A stretch of DNA of 40,951 bases from Candidatus Melainabacteria bacterium (lineage in GTDB: Bacteria > Cyanobacteriota > Vampirovibrionia > Obscuribacterales > Obscuribacteraceae), in the NCBI GenBank assembly GCA_020854255.1, contig JADZFV010000311.1, positions 1 to 40,951 on the forward strand, written 5' to 3'. Shown here one piece after another: positions 16,829 through 25,620 of this stretch; within the stretch, counting starts at the first letter, position 1, and every line of letters starts with the position of its first letter. Both the position numbers and the translations under genes were made by a program. The notes under the pieces are model-generated. The model searched no databases. It saw only the letters and a list, made by a program, of their open reading frames with translations, and had not been told where the DNA came from.

Positions 16829-17614
16829 ATGGAAATCGTCAATATCGCAGCTTATAAGTTCGTCGGCATTCCCGAGCCGGCTCAGTATCAGACTGTAATC
16901 AAGGAGCGTTGCTTGGCGCTGCACCTCAAAGGCACTGTTGTCCTTGCTGAGGAGGGGATAAATCTCTTTCTGGCGGGAAGCCGAGAGTCTATTGATACGT
17001 TTCTGACATATTTGCAGTCCGATGCTTTTTTCAGCGGACGTTTTACCGCTTTGGATATCAAGGAAAGCTTTTCTTCAAATCAACCGTTTAAAAAGATGGT
17101 CGTGAGAATTGCAAAAGAAATTATCACCATGCGCCATCCAATGATTCGTCCTGAGACTTTTCGAGCACCGCATATCGATGCCGCTACCTTGAGGAAATGG
17201 CTGGATCAAGGAAGGGACAATGAAGGCAGAGAATTGATCTTGCTGGACACGCGAAATTCCTTTGAGGTTGAGATGGGTACGTTTGAAAACGCTATCGATC
17301 TGCACATAGAAAAGTTTAGCGATTTTCCTGATGCAGTGTCTGCCACTATGGAAAAGTCAAAGACCGCATTGCGCGAGAAGACTATTGTTTCCTTTTGCAC
17401 TGGTGGCATACGTTGCGAAAAAGCGGCTCTGTACCTTCATGAGAAAGGTCACCCCAAAGTCCTTCAGCTCGATGGCGGCATCTTGCGCTACTTTGAAGAC
17501 GTGGGCGGCGCGCACTGGCAAGGCGAGTGCTTTGTATTTGACGAGAGAGTTTCTCTCGATCCCGGATTGAAGGCAAGCGGAAAAACACTGGCCGATCGCA
17601 AAGACGGAAAATGA
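16829..17614 (+). CDS. trhO: tRNA uridine(34) hydroxylase, rhodanese-related
   Basis: TrhO (formerly YceA) family proteins hydroxylate U34 of tRNAs at the wobble position, giving 5-hydroxyuridine. The 261-residue product has the N-terminal acylphosphatase-like half with LKGTVVLAEEGINLFLAG (residues 34-50) and a rhodanese half starting near residue 115, with LLDTRNSFEVEMGTF and the active loop FCTGGIRCEKA (Cys190 catalytic, Cys196 also conserved), then QLDGGILRYFEDVGG. It is a short member that stops after the rhodanese domain and lacks the cysteine-rich C-terminal extension of E. coli TrhO. The first ATG in the frame (16829) is used; the ribosome-binding site is weak. The 292 bases upstream show nothing supportable. 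Confidence 0.94.
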   Translation: MEIVNIAAYKFVGIPEPAQYQTVIKERCLALHLKGTVVLAEEGINLFLAGSRESIDTFLTYLQSDAFFSGRFTALDIKESFSSNQPFKKMVVRIAKEIITMRHPMIRPETFRAPHIDAATLRKWLDQGRDNEGRELILLDTRNSFEVEMGTFENAIDLHIEKFSDFPDAVSATMEKSKTALREKTIVSFCTGGIRCEKAALYLHEKGHPKVLQLDGGILRYFEDVGGAHWQGECFVFDERVSLDPGLKASGKTLADRKDGK

Positions 17615-17766
17615 TTGAGAGTCTGTTGAGGCGGGTTGAGCCCAAGGACGCGATAGACATCGTATAGCCTGATCAGGAAAAAGCGGGTATTCCAAACTTC
17701 GCGGTCGCGGTGCTATTCTTCAGTGCGCTGACGGCGGTTTGCGGAGACTCTTGATTCGTTTTCATG

Positions 17767-17827
17767 GCCCTCAAAGTCATGCCCAGCTGCCCGCGGGTAC
17801 CACTACCCGCCTGTCCCGCCTGAGGGC
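17767..17827 (+). promoter_or_regulatory. Nested inverted repeats upstream of the WD40 gene
   Basis: Outer arms GCCCTCA (17767-17773) and TGAGGGC (17821-17827) enclose a perfect inner hairpin, GCGGGTA (17793-17799) and TACCCGC (17804-17810) with a CCAC loop. The element sits in a 321-base gap, about 109 bases before the WD40 start and 153 after trhO. A two-tier fold suggests a structured leader or terminator; no T-tract follows. The rest of the gap shows no gene. Confidence 0.45.
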
Positions 17828-17935
17828 GATGTAAATCTCGAAGGCCAAGCCAGGTCGGCGGCAGGGGTATTTTTAGCCTTTTAGGAATACAATAAATGGC
17901 AAAAGAGAGTTCACCTGCGTTTATTGCTGCATCTA

Positions 17936-19579
17936 ATGTATGAAGTCCCGGCTAAATGCCAGCTGCAAGTAATTGCCTCCATCTGTTTCGTTTGGCTATG
18001 CGCCTTTGTATTGCTCAGCCCGCCTGTCATGGCCCAGGATGCTCTTTGGTCGTCAATGTACGACAATGCTGCCAAAGCCTTTGCTGATAGCGATTTTGCA
18101 AGAGCTGAGAAGCTGACTCTGGAGACAGTCGAGGAAGCCGAATCCCTTTCAAAGGGTGGAATCCAGCTCGCCAAAAGCCTCGAATTGCTTCGAAAAATCT
18201 ATTTTGCACAGTCCAAGAAAGCGGAAGCTGAAAAGGTGGCGGCGCGCATAGAATCGCTTGGCGGTCTCAAGGAAGAACCTGAGGAAAAGACTGAAACCAG
18301 GGCGGACGCAAAACCTGAAGTCGAGCAGGAAGCTACGACTGCAGCCAGACCTTATCCCGCTGTCGATTCCAGAACCAAAAGTAAAACTGTTTCAAACGAC
18401 AGTCTAAAACCTGCTGAAAAAAAAGATTCAGCAGAACCAGGCAAATTGGCAGGTAACTTCGGCAGCGATGCCTGTGGCAAAGGGTTGATTCGAGATAAAG
18501 AAGCGGCACCACCAAAGATGCTTCCGGGCACAGCCAGTCAAGAACCGATCGGCAATGCAAAGGCTGATTCGAGGAGCAGATCCGCCGCAGAAGAGCCGGG
18601 CGAATTGGCGATAGAGCGAGAGATTAAAAACACCTCGATCGCAACCACGACAACAGTAAGTCCGGTGAAAACAGAAGGTTATGCACCGACCTTAAAACTG
18701 AAAGAGATTTTGAAACTTGAAGGACACATGGGATGGAGCAAGTGTGTGGACATCTCCGCGGATGCAACACAGGCTCTGTCTGGTAGCGCCGACAATACCA
18801 TGCGGCTCTGGGATCTGGCTTCTGGCAAGGAATTCCAGAAGTTTGAAGGCCACGACGAACCGGTCAATAGTGTCGCTTTTTCACCTGCAGGTGACCGAGC
18901 CCTTTCCGGAAGCAGCGATAAGACTGTCCGTCTCTGGGATCTCGATGCCGGCACCGAAATCAAAAAATTTCTTGGCCATGCAAATATCGTCACTTGTGTT
19001 GCCTTCGCGCCAGTTGGAACATTGATTGCATCCGGCGGTTATGACGGTACTGTGCGCCTCTGGGACAGTCAGACGGGCAAGGAGGTTTGCCGTTTGGAGG
19101 GCAACCTCGGAACGATTAAGTGTCTGGCCTTTACGCCGGAAGCAGAAGAGATCATCACCGGTGGCACCGACAAAATCTTGACTCTCTGGAACGTCAAATC
19201 CGGCAAAAAGGTGCGAACCTTCACAGGACACTGCGCAGAAGTAGCAACAGTTGCGGTTTCCGACGATGGCAAAAGAGTTATTTCCGGCGGTCGAGATACC
19301 ACAGTGAGAACCTGGGATATTGACTCGGGAGACGAATTGAAATGTATGACCGGACATACCAATTGGGTGATCAAAGTGCGATTCATATCAGTAGATAAAG
19401 CTATGTCAGGCAGTCTTGATAAAACTCTTCGGATTTGGGATGTCGATGAAGGTCAGGTGGATAAGATCCTGAACCTTCAGCACTTCGGCATGTGGAGTTT
19501 AGGTATTTCCGAACTGGGCGATAAAGCTATTACCGGCAGTGACGACTTTACGCTACGCGTCTGGCAGACGAAACAATAA
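17936..19579 (+). CDS. Exported TPR-like/WD40 repeat protein
   Basis: The 547-residue product begins with a signal sequence (core VIASICFVWLCAFVLLSPPVMA, cleavage near VMA-Q). Residues of about 45-110 look like a TPR-type helical hairpin (AKAFADSDFARAEKLTLETV). A Lys/Glu/Pro/Ala-rich disordered linker follows to about residue 245. The C-terminal 290 residues are seven WD40 repeats, each ending in the typical dipeptide (MRLWDLAS, VRLWDLDA, VRLWDSQT, LTLWNVKS, VRTWDIDS, LRIWDVDE, LRVWQTKQ), enough for one complete beta-propeller. It is predicted to be a periplasmic or secreted scaffold. ATG 17936 is chosen over a TTG four codons earlier; neither has a good ribosome-binding site. The next gene starts 25 bases later and is probably co-transcribed. 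Confidence 0.9.
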   Translation: MYEVPAKCQLQVIASICFVWLCAFVLLSPPVMAQDALWSSMYDNAAKAFADSDFARAEKLTLETVEEAESLSKGGIQLAKSLELLRKIYFAQSKKAEAEKVAARIESLGGLKEEPEEKTETRADAKPEVEQEATTAARPYPAVDSRTKSKTVSNDSLKPAEKKDSAEPGKLAGNFGSDACGKGLIRDKEAAPPKMLPGTASQEPIGNAKADSRSRSAAEEPGELAIEREIKNTSIATTTTVSPVKTEGYAPTLKLKEILKLEGHMGWSKCVDISADATQALSGSADNTMRLWDLASGKEFQKFEGHDEPVNSVAFSPAGDRALSGSSDKTVRLWDLDAGTEIKKFLGHANIVTCVAFAPVGTLIASGGYDGTVRLWDSQTGKEVCRLEGNLGTIKCLAFTPEAEEIITGGTDKILTLWNVKSGKKVRTFTGHCAEVATVAVSDDGKRVISGGRDTTVRTWDIDSGDELKCMTGHTNWVIKVRFISVDKAMSGSLDKTLRIWDVDEGQVDKILNLQHFGMWSLGISELGDKAITGSDDFTLRVWQTKQ

Positions 19580-19604
19580 CGACCGAGATTCGGAGAGATA
19601 AGCT

Positions 19605-20165
19605 TTGAGCGACCCCGCGTCACCAGGAAATCAAGTCGACACTGTGATAGCTATGTCTGGCGGTGCCCTGGCAGTGACGCGACTGATTGCCTGCTGGTGT
19701 GTGGGTGCTTACGATGGAGTTTCTCGATCTGTTTTCAAAACTGATTTGACAAAATCTGAGGTTGCGGAGGTTTTGACAGGCAACCTTGGGGGCGCCTCTT
19801 CAACTATATACCAGGGCGAAGTTACTGAGCACGAATTTCGTATTTCAGTTGCCCATAAAGGGATGCACAACGCCTGGTGGCCGATTCTTTGCGGAAGGAT
19901 TGATAAGGAGTCGGACGGCTGCAGAGTTACCACTTACTTTGACATAGCACCTTGCGGTAAAGTATTTGCATCCAAATTGCTATGCGCCCCTCTTGTCATT
20001 GGGAGCGTTTTATTGATGTGCTTCGATTGGAATCCCGTCACCATCCTGGCATTCTGCTTCCCAGTATTCGGCATTCTCTTTGTCCGGCTGGGTAAATTCA
20101 TCGGAAAAGCCGATGAGCAGAAGCTCCTGGGATTGATGGAATCAATTCACTCTGGCAGCAGCTGA
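19605..20165 (+). CDS. Membrane-anchored hypothetical protein
   Basis: The 186-residue product starts at TTG 19605, supported by GGAGAGA seven bases upstream; the next in-frame ATG (19653) has no ribosome-binding site. Residues 1-118 form a soluble alpha/beta-looking region (VFKTDLTKSEVAEVLTG, FRISVAHKGMHNAWWPILCGR). Two adjacent hydrophobic spans follow (FASKLLCAPLVIGSVLLMC and VTILAFCFPVFGILFVRLG), then a short polar tail. Topology would leave both ends on the same side of the membrane. Its position 25 bases after the WD40 gene suggests a shared role. Family unknown. Confidence 0.72.
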   Translation: MSDPASPGNQVDTVIAMSGGALAVTRLIACWCVGAYDGVSRSVFKTDLTKSEVAEVLTGNLGGASSTIYQGEVTEHEFRISVAHKGMHNAWWPILCGRIDKESDGCRVTTYFDIAPCGKVFASKLLCAPLVIGSVLLMCFDWNPVTILAFCFPVFGILFVRLGKFIGKADEQKLLGLMESIHSGSS

Positions 20166-20243
20166 AATTGTGAATGGCACTTTGTGAGTGGTACACATAC
20201 TGCTGTTTTTCCTGCCGAGCCGGCCGAGTGCATAACGGTTAGT

Positions 20244-20259
20244 GCACCAACTAAGGTGC
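20244..20259. terminator. Weak hairpin between convergent genes
   Basis: GCACC (20244-20248) pairs with GGTGC (20255-20259) with a six-base loop. It lies in the gap between the membrane protein gene and the convergent TPR-caspase gene, the only hairpin seen there; no T-tract on either strand. Confidence 0.25.
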
Positions 20260-20291
20260 TATTAGCATGGCTAGACAAACCTGCAAATAAT

Positions 20292-22937
20292 TTACCTGAC
20301 TCGTTTGGGCGGCGAAGCCTTAATCGGTTTAGCGCCATCGCCACTGCCTGCGGTGCTGGTTTTGGGTTGATCGGGAAGTTCGATGTTGCCTATTCCCTTT
20401 GACGGTCGTGCCGCCGGCGCGCCGATGATCAGATCGCTGCCTTCCCATTTACTCTTCATAACGGGATTCTGCAAAACTCCGCGATCGCGCATTACTTCTC
20501 GTTGTACTTCTTCATTCAAGAAGCCGAAGGCGTCGCCCAGTGTCGTCATTTTTCCGTTTTTTCTCAAGCCTTCAATCAAGTGTCTGGTGAAAACACTGCC
20601 CTGGTATCTCTTCGATTCCCATGAACGTTGTTCCGGGCTGCTGGATGACAGGACTAATTGTCCGGTTCCCTGCACGATGCTATCAACGTCGACGTTGGCA
20701 GCCCGGGCCAGACCTTTTGAGCTGGGCGCGGCTACACCGCTATGGCAGGCATCAAGCAGCACCATTACTCGGTCGCAATGGACACGTTCTTTGATGATGC
20801 GTGAAAGATCTTGCATAGCTATTCCGGAGGTGTACAAATCATTGACGTCAGTATCATGTGCCACCAGATAGTTGACACCGCCGACATCCATAGTAGATGG
20901 ACTGCCGTGACTGGAGAAATAGATGACGACCAGATCATCAGGTTCTGCAACGCGTGGCAGCCACTTGTTTCCCAATAAAGAAAGAATATTGGCGCGGGTG
21001 GCTGTGCTGTCGGTGAGCAGTTGAACGTGATCGGGTGCGAAGTTTTTCTCTGTCACCAGGAAGTCATAGAAATCTTTTGCATCTTTTGCACAGTAGTGCA
21101 GATTTATGCTCGAGTCCTTGAATTTGCTGATGCCGACAATAAGCGCCCACTTGTCTCTGATCGGCTTCTCGTTGCCTCTTCTTGCCGGTGCCACTGCGGC
21201 TGCAGCTATTTCCTCCACTGGTCTTCCCGCTGCAGTTTCGGAGCCGCCGCCTTGCTGGGCAGCTTCTTCTTGCGCGGCTGCACGTTTTCTCTTCTTGAAT
21301 GATTCGATTGCGCGGTCTGCTTTGCGCGACAAATCACCTGTGAAAGAACGTTCGTTCATGCCGTTGGAGACCCTAGCCATACGCGTGTCAATGAGAATAG
21401 CTCCTGCTTCTTCCTGATTTGAAGATTGGATGAGCAGTTTTGCGCAATCTTCCAAATTGAAGATAGCGAATTTTTGAGTGCCGTCTGGGTTGTTTTTCAG
21501 ACGAGTCATGGCGGTGCGAAACAATGCTTCAGCCTTCGTTGTAGAGCGCTTTTTCAAATAGACACGTCCCAGCATCATGTAACTGTATGCAAGTTTGGGA
21601 TCGTTTTTGCTCATCATTTTTTCTTTGATTGCCAGAGCGCGTTTTTCCAAACTTTCAGCGCTGTCACCGTTGTTTTCACCAATGTCTACCAGAGCCGCCT
21701 GTTCTAAAAGGTCTGCCAGAGCGAGATCTTTCTCGCCCTTCGCTTCTTTCGCGCTGATCGCTTCTTGCAGCGATTGCTTTTTGTTGGTGACAAATTGGGC
21801 GCCGAAATTCTTCGCTTCTGCGATATCTAAGACAGCGCCGCTGGTATCACCAATTGCCAGGCGAGCCATGGCGCGATTGTAAAAACCCTCTGCTGTTTTT
21901 TCACCGTTGAGCGCGGCGTCCAGATCCTTTTGCGCATTCAAATATTCGCCCTGGGTGGCATATGCTGCGGCACGATCCATTAGCGCCGGACTATATTTTG
22001 GACTGAGACGCACTGCTTCGCTCAAGTCGGCGATTGCTCCTTTGGTGTCGCCTTTGCTCAGTTTCAGCCGCCCGAGATTGTACCGTGTCACTGATTCATC
22101 GGCTTTCCATGCAGATGCATCCTGCAAATCAGCAATTGCTTTGTCTGTATCGCCAAGCTTTGCATAGGCGAGTCCACGCTGGAGATAAGCATCTCCATTT
22201 TTCCGGCTGCCTTTCAAGTTTTTAGTGTGATAAGCGATAACCTGCCTGAAATTTTCGTCTGCGGATCCCTTGCTGCCTTTCAGCAAGAGCACCTCACCGA
22301 GTTGAAATCTGAGCGCTGAAGCACCGGGCCTGTTTTTCTTGAGCAGGAATTCGTAGTCCTCGACTGCTCCATCAAGGTCGTTTGACTTGGCGCGACAGTC
22401 GGCGCGCTCTTTGATGGCATCGTAGTTCTGAGAGTCTAATTTTAGTGCGGTCGAGAAATCAGTGATGGCTTTCTGATAGTCCCCAATTCTCTTGTAGGCT
22501 GCCCCCCTGTTGAGGAGTGCGGTGGAATTTTTCGGGCTCAAGCGCAATGCCAGCGTGTAATCTTCAACTGCCGGCGGGAAGTCGTTTTGCTTGGCATGCA
22601 GCTGGCCGCGTTTGATGTAAGACTCGACGACGTTCGGGTTAATCTTTATCGCCTGGTCGTAATCGGAAAGAGCGCCTTCGAAGTCGCGGATCTCGGACCT
22701 GGCTGCTGCTCGGTTCAAATAAGCTTCATAGACATTGGGGTTGTCTCTGAGAACCAGAGTGAAAGATGCGACGGCACTTTCATAGTCTTTCTTGACCATC
22801 TGATAGAGACCGCGGGTCAAATCTTTCTGGTAAGTTTTTGTTTGCGAGACAGCCGGTTGAATGGTTGTGGCAAAACCGCAAAGCAGCAATGCGCCGAAAA
22901 CCAAAGCGGACGCACCATTGCGATAGAAGTCCTTCAC
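20292..22937 (-). CDS. Secreted TPR-caspase (peptidase C14 family)
   Basis: This 881-residue protein starts at GTG 22937, which places a signal peptide at the N-terminus (SALVFGALLLCGFA, cleavage near AVS-Q). Residues of about 38-420 are a long run of TPRs (AYLNRAAARSEIRDFEGAL, ALLNRGAAYKRIGDYQKAI and similar), then a further helical TPR-like region to about 530. The C-terminal domain from about residue 594 (KWALIVGISKFKD) is a caspase-fold peptidase: catalytic His near 677 in YFSSHGS and catalytic Cys near 731 in LLDACHSG. The domain should therefore be active, cleaving after basic or acidic residues depending on subclass. The Lys/Pro-rich tail is disordered. Export with an active caspase is notable. 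TPRs probably select the substrate or sense assembly state. Confidence 0.92.
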   Translation of the reverse strand: MKDFYRNGASALVFGALLLCGFATTIQPAVSQTKTYQKDLTRGLYQMVKKDYESAVASFTLVLRDNPNVYEAYLNRAAARSEIRDFEGALSDYDQAIKINPNVVESYIKRGQLHAKQNDFPPAVEDYTLALRLSPKNSTALLNRGAAYKRIGDYQKAITDFSTALKLDSQNYDAIKERADCRAKSNDLDGAVEDYEFLLKKNRPGASALRFQLGEVLLLKGSKGSADENFRQVIAYHTKNLKGSRKNGDAYLQRGLAYAKLGDTDKAIADLQDASAWKADESVTRYNLGRLKLSKGDTKGAIADLSEAVRLSPKYSPALMDRAAAYATQGEYLNAQKDLDAALNGEKTAEGFYNRAMARLAIGDTSGAVLDIAEAKNFGAQFVTNKKQSLQEAISAKEAKGEKDLALADLLEQAALVDIGENNGDSAESLEKRALAIKEKMMSKNDPKLAYSYMMLGRVYLKKRSTTKAEALFRTAMTRLKNNPDGTQKFAIFNLEDCAKLLIQSSNQEEAGAILIDTRMARVSNGMNERSFTGDLSRKADRAIESFKKRKRAAAQEEAAQQGGGSETAAGRPVEEIAAAAVAPARRGNEKPIRDKWALIVGISKFKDSSINLHYCAKDAKDFYDFLVTEKNFAPDHVQLLTDSTATRANILSLLGNKWLPRVAEPDDLVVIYFSSHGSPSTMDVGGVNYLVAHDTDVNDLYTSGIAMQDLSRIIKERVHCDRVMVLLDACHSGVAAPSSKGLARAANVDVDSIVQGTGQLVLSSSSPEQRSWESKRYQGSVFTRHLIEGLRKNGKMTTLGDAFGFLNEEVQREVMRDRGVLQNPVMKSKWEGSDLIIGAPAARPSKGIGNIELPDQPKTSTAGSGDGAKPIKASPPKRVR

Positions 22938-23186
22938 TTTTAAGCCCCACTGAAGGTGTCAAATTCTATTGGTCCATGACTCCTTCTAAGTTATTCCCCG
23001 GAGGATCAGGAACACAAACGCGTAAAGCATGGCCCAGTGAGGGCTGAGCTTTCTTATCAAAGGAGGACACACATTCGCAGCCGAATGCCGCCGGGGTGTC
23101 GACCAGAATTCTTAATGGGAAGGCGATTTGGGGATCGAGGCAGATTTTTTTTTATGAGCCGGCTGGATCGCAAATGAGTCAAGGAT

Positions 23187-23240
23187 CTGATCTGGCAAAC
23201 CGGAAAGCAGGAGCCAAGTTACCGTAATCTGCCAGATCAG
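23187..23240 (-). terminator. 11-bp inverted repeat after the TPR-TonB gene
   Basis: CTGATCTGGCA (23187-23197) is exactly complementary to TGCCAGATCAG (23230-23240), with a 32-base spacer. It begins 7 bases after the minus-strand stop at 23247, so it is probably a 3'-end structure of that transcript, although no T-tract follows. The rest of the 309-base gap up to the TPR-caspase start contains a T9 run (23145-23153) and an isolated AAAGGAGG (23059-23066, plus strand) without a usable start codon. Confidence 0.5.
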
Positions 23241-23246
23241 TGCTTG

Positions 23247-25199
23247 CTATTGCTTTAGCATCATGTAGATCTTGTTGGCTTCTGCAAAGCGCGATGATTT
23301 GTAGAGAAATTTCGCGTACTCAGTCAGCATCTCGGTGACATCCGGGTCGAGTTGATTTTTCCCGGCCTCTTTTGCTAACTTGAAGGCTTCTTTGAAGTTT
23401 GTGTCTGCTTCCTGAGTCTTTCCGTGTGCTGAATGAATGATAGCGCAGCGTCCCATTAGTTTCGAATGTTCGAATTTCCTGTCCGGCTTTTCTTTGACCA
23501 AGATCAATGCGCGCTGGTAATTCTTTTGAGCGCCATCATAGTCTCCTTGAACGCGATTAAAGTCTCCCAGTGATATCAAGGCAGCTACTTGACCTGCTTC
23601 ATCTTTAGCTTTCTCGGCAGCATTGAGCTTTTGCTTGGCTGCATCTTCAAGGGTGACAAAGGAAGAGACAGCTTGAGAACCGGAAGACCCGGAAGAGATT
23701 TGGGCGCCCCCTCCCCAACCGTTGTAATCAAATTCAAACTCGACGCCCACACACTCTTTGGCACCATACGGCAGACGCTCAAATGGCGCAGCATTTTTGA
23801 TTGCAGCCAAAGCCGCTGCATCGGCGGCAGGGACTCCTGACGATTTGGCAACTTTGAGATCCTTCACAGAGCCGTTGCGCGCGATCCGAAAGTGAGTCAA
23901 CACCAGCTTGGTCTCATGCCCTCTAGGAGGGAACCAGGCTCTTTTTATGCGCTTGCGCAGTTCGGTCAGATAAGGTTGATAGTCTACCGATATGCCATAT
24001 GGTGCAAATCCGAGACCTCTGGCCAGCTCATAATCTTGGATAGCACCATTCAAATCCCCCGTTTTTTCCTTGACCATGCCGCGGAAATAAATAGACTCGC
24101 CATTATCCGGCTCCAGGGAAATTGCCCTCTCGAGATCGACCAGAGCCTCTTTGTATTGTTTTAGCTGAATTCTAGCCTCGCCTCGATTGCAATAGGCGTA
24201 GCGCATTATCCGGTGCGCCTTTCCGCAAAGTGGAATCGCCTTGTCCGCATCTTCGAAGGCTTGCTTGGGATTATTCAAGTGCAAGTAGCAATCGGAGCGC
24301 TCGCTGTATGCGACAGGATCATTTGGTTTTGCTTTTATGAGGGCAGTCTGCTCTGTTGCTCGTTTTTTGTAATACAGAATGACAAGCTGGTTTCGCGCCC
24401 AGGGATCTCTGGTTTTGTCATGGTCGTGCAGTGCATCGGAAGGATGACTTTCGGTATTTGTGCTCGATGTTTCTTGTTTTGATTTCTCTTCTGTAATTTC
24501 TGTCTTCGTTGTTGCTGTGCTTGTGCCGTTTGTGGCAGGCGGAGCTACTGCAACCGAAGCTACTGCAACCGAAGCGGTTGTGATAGTGGTCGTTGTCGCG
24601 GTATTTGCAGCGACTGCTGCAGGTGTTTCCACTCTTGGTTGTACCGATACTGTTTTGGGTGGTGCTTCTGCCGTCTTAACAGGGGAGTCTGCGGCAGCCG
24701 CAGCTTTGTTGACGTAATCCTTGAATTTTTCGAGAAATTCCGGCGCGGTGCCCGGATCAAAGCAAAGTCGCGCCATGATGTGACTTTCGTGTTTTGGCGA
24801 ATATGGAGCCAATACAATTGCTTCGTATGTGATTAGATTGACACGCTTGGGGAGCGACTCTCTGCCTTTGTATGGGCCGGTTTTGATCTCCAGGTCGCCG
24901 AGCACCCCGTCAATGCCGGGCGCCAGTTCACTCAAATGAGTTTGCGTGCTGATCTGACTGTGCACTTTGTATTCGAAATGCATGACGTTGCCGCTAACGG
25001 TCACTTTTGCGCGCGGGAAATATTCTTTGACCAGACCGCTCAAATCTGCATACAGCGATTTTGCTGGTTCGGACTCGACAGATTGAGTGCGCGCAGGCGG
25101 TGCGGCCACAGTTTGTGTTTGACCTTGAACAGATGCAAAAACAAATGCAACCAAAATTCCGCAGGCAAGGCGCGATCGTCCACTATTTGGAAAGTTCAT
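23247..25199 (-). CDS. Exported TPR protein with internal TonB C-terminal domain
   Basis: The 650-residue product has an N-terminal signal peptide (LACGILVAFVFASVQG). Residues of about 45-170 form a conserved-looking globular domain of unknown type (LSGLVKEYFPRAKVTVSG, VNLITYEAIVLAPYSPKH). A Thr/Ala/Val-rich linker covers about 175-260. TPRs span about 265-400 (PVAYSERSDCYLHLNNPKQAF, AYCNRGEARIQLKQYKEAL, SIYFRGMVKEKTGDLNGAI). A TonB C-terminal-like domain follows at about 410-493, with YLTELRKRIKRAWFPP and the VKDLKVAKSSGVPAADAAAL core. After a Gly/Ser linker, more TPR-like helices close the protein. TonB_C domains normally end the chain; here it is flanked on both sides by TPRs. Periplasmic scaffold is the likely role. 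Confidence 0.88.
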   Translation of the reverse strand: MNFPNSGRSRLACGILVAFVFASVQGQTQTVAAPPARTQSVESEPAKSLYADLSGLVKEYFPRAKVTVSGNVMHFEYKVHSQISTQTHLSELAPGIDGVLGDLEIKTGPYKGRESLPKRVNLITYEAIVLAPYSPKHESHIMARLCFDPGTAPEFLEKFKDYVNKAAAAADSPVKTAEAPPKTVSVQPRVETPAAVAANTATTTTITTASVAVASVAVAPPATNGTSTATTKTEITEEKSKQETSSTNTESHPSDALHDHDKTRDPWARNQLVILYYKKRATEQTALIKAKPNDPVAYSERSDCYLHLNNPKQAFEDADKAIPLCGKAHRIMRYAYCNRGEARIQLKQYKEALVDLERAISLEPDNGESIYFRGMVKEKTGDLNGAIQDYELARGLGFAPYGISVDYQPYLTELRKRIKRAWFPPRGHETKLVLTHFRIARNGSVKDLKVAKSSGVPAADAAALAAIKNAAPFERLPYGAKECVGVEFEFDYNGWGGGAQISSGSSGSQAVSSFVTLEDAAKQKLNAAEKAKDEAGQVAALISLGDFNRVQGDYDGAQKNYQRALILVKEKPDRKFEHSKLMGRCAIIHSAHGKTQEADTNFKEAFKLAKEAGKNQLDPDVTEMLTEYAKFLYKSSRFAEANKIYMMLKQ

Positions 25200-25308
25200 A
25201 GTCAGGATTTTTCCCGTGTAAGACTCTTTTTGGCGGCGATAAAAGAGTGGAATAAGAGACCTGAGGACACCGGCTGAATCATTAATTCTAATGAGGACCA
25301 GATTTTAC

Positions 25309-25558
25309 ATGCCAATTTTTCGGCTCCGGCAATCTCTAATTGCACTTTTGCCGCTCATTTTATCTTGGGCTCTGACGCCCGCCCAGGGTAATGAGCGGGC
25401 GCCTTCAGACCAGTCCTGGCTGTATTCTGGTCGGTAATGGTAAGACTTCGGACTATACCCAGGTCGTTTGGATGGACTTGTCGCCTTTTTCAGGCTGGAC
25501 GCTCGCTCAGTCCGGGCTCTCCAGCTCCCAGGCTCGACTGTTAGGGCCGTCGTACTAA
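25309..25558 (+). pseudogene. Possible frameshifted small secreted-protein gene
   Basis: In the 421-base gap before 25621, ATG 25309 opens a 42-residue frame with a clear signal peptide (LIALLPLILSWALTPAQG, cleavage near AQG-N), ending at TAA 25435. The next frame over, open from 25376 to TAA 25556, reads like protein after the stop (GNGKTSDYTQVVWMDL, SPFSGWTLAQSGLSSSQ). One base gained or lost near 25415-25435 would join them into a roughly 82-residue exported protein. Two hairpins lie inside: CGCCCGC/GCGGGCG (25376-25401) and GACCAG/CTGGTC (25408-25432). GAGG lies 13 bases before ATG, a poor spacing. It could also be an intact 42-residue peptide or a structured RNA. Confidence 0.35.
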
Positions 25559-25620
25559 CTCATTCTTATCGGAAGCTTGAGAGCCCGCAGGATCAACTCT
25601 ATTATTATGAATACTGATTA

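Noticed and set aside
20481-20488. GCGATCGC, the HIP1 octamer abundant in many cyanobacteria
   Set aside because: I saw it only once in about 41 kb, which is near the chance level, so it is not evidence of cyanobacterial HIP1 enrichment.
20383-22943. Many plus-strand open frames across the TPR-caspase gene
   Set aside because: They are antisense shadows: the opposite strand encodes the full 881-residue protein with domain motifs, and the plus-strand frames have no ribosome-binding sites.
23073-23177. ATT-initiated 34-codon frame behind AAAGGAGG
   Set aside because: ATT starts are very rare, the translation is Arg/Phe-rich without any recognisable pattern, and part of it lies over a T9 run.
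25509-25519. AGTCCGGGCTC, matching the conserved 5' core of bacterial RNase P RNA
   Set aside because: The other conserved parts of RNase P RNA, such as ACAGAA and the second pairing region, are not found nearby; an 11-base match is weak and it lies in the possible pseudogene.
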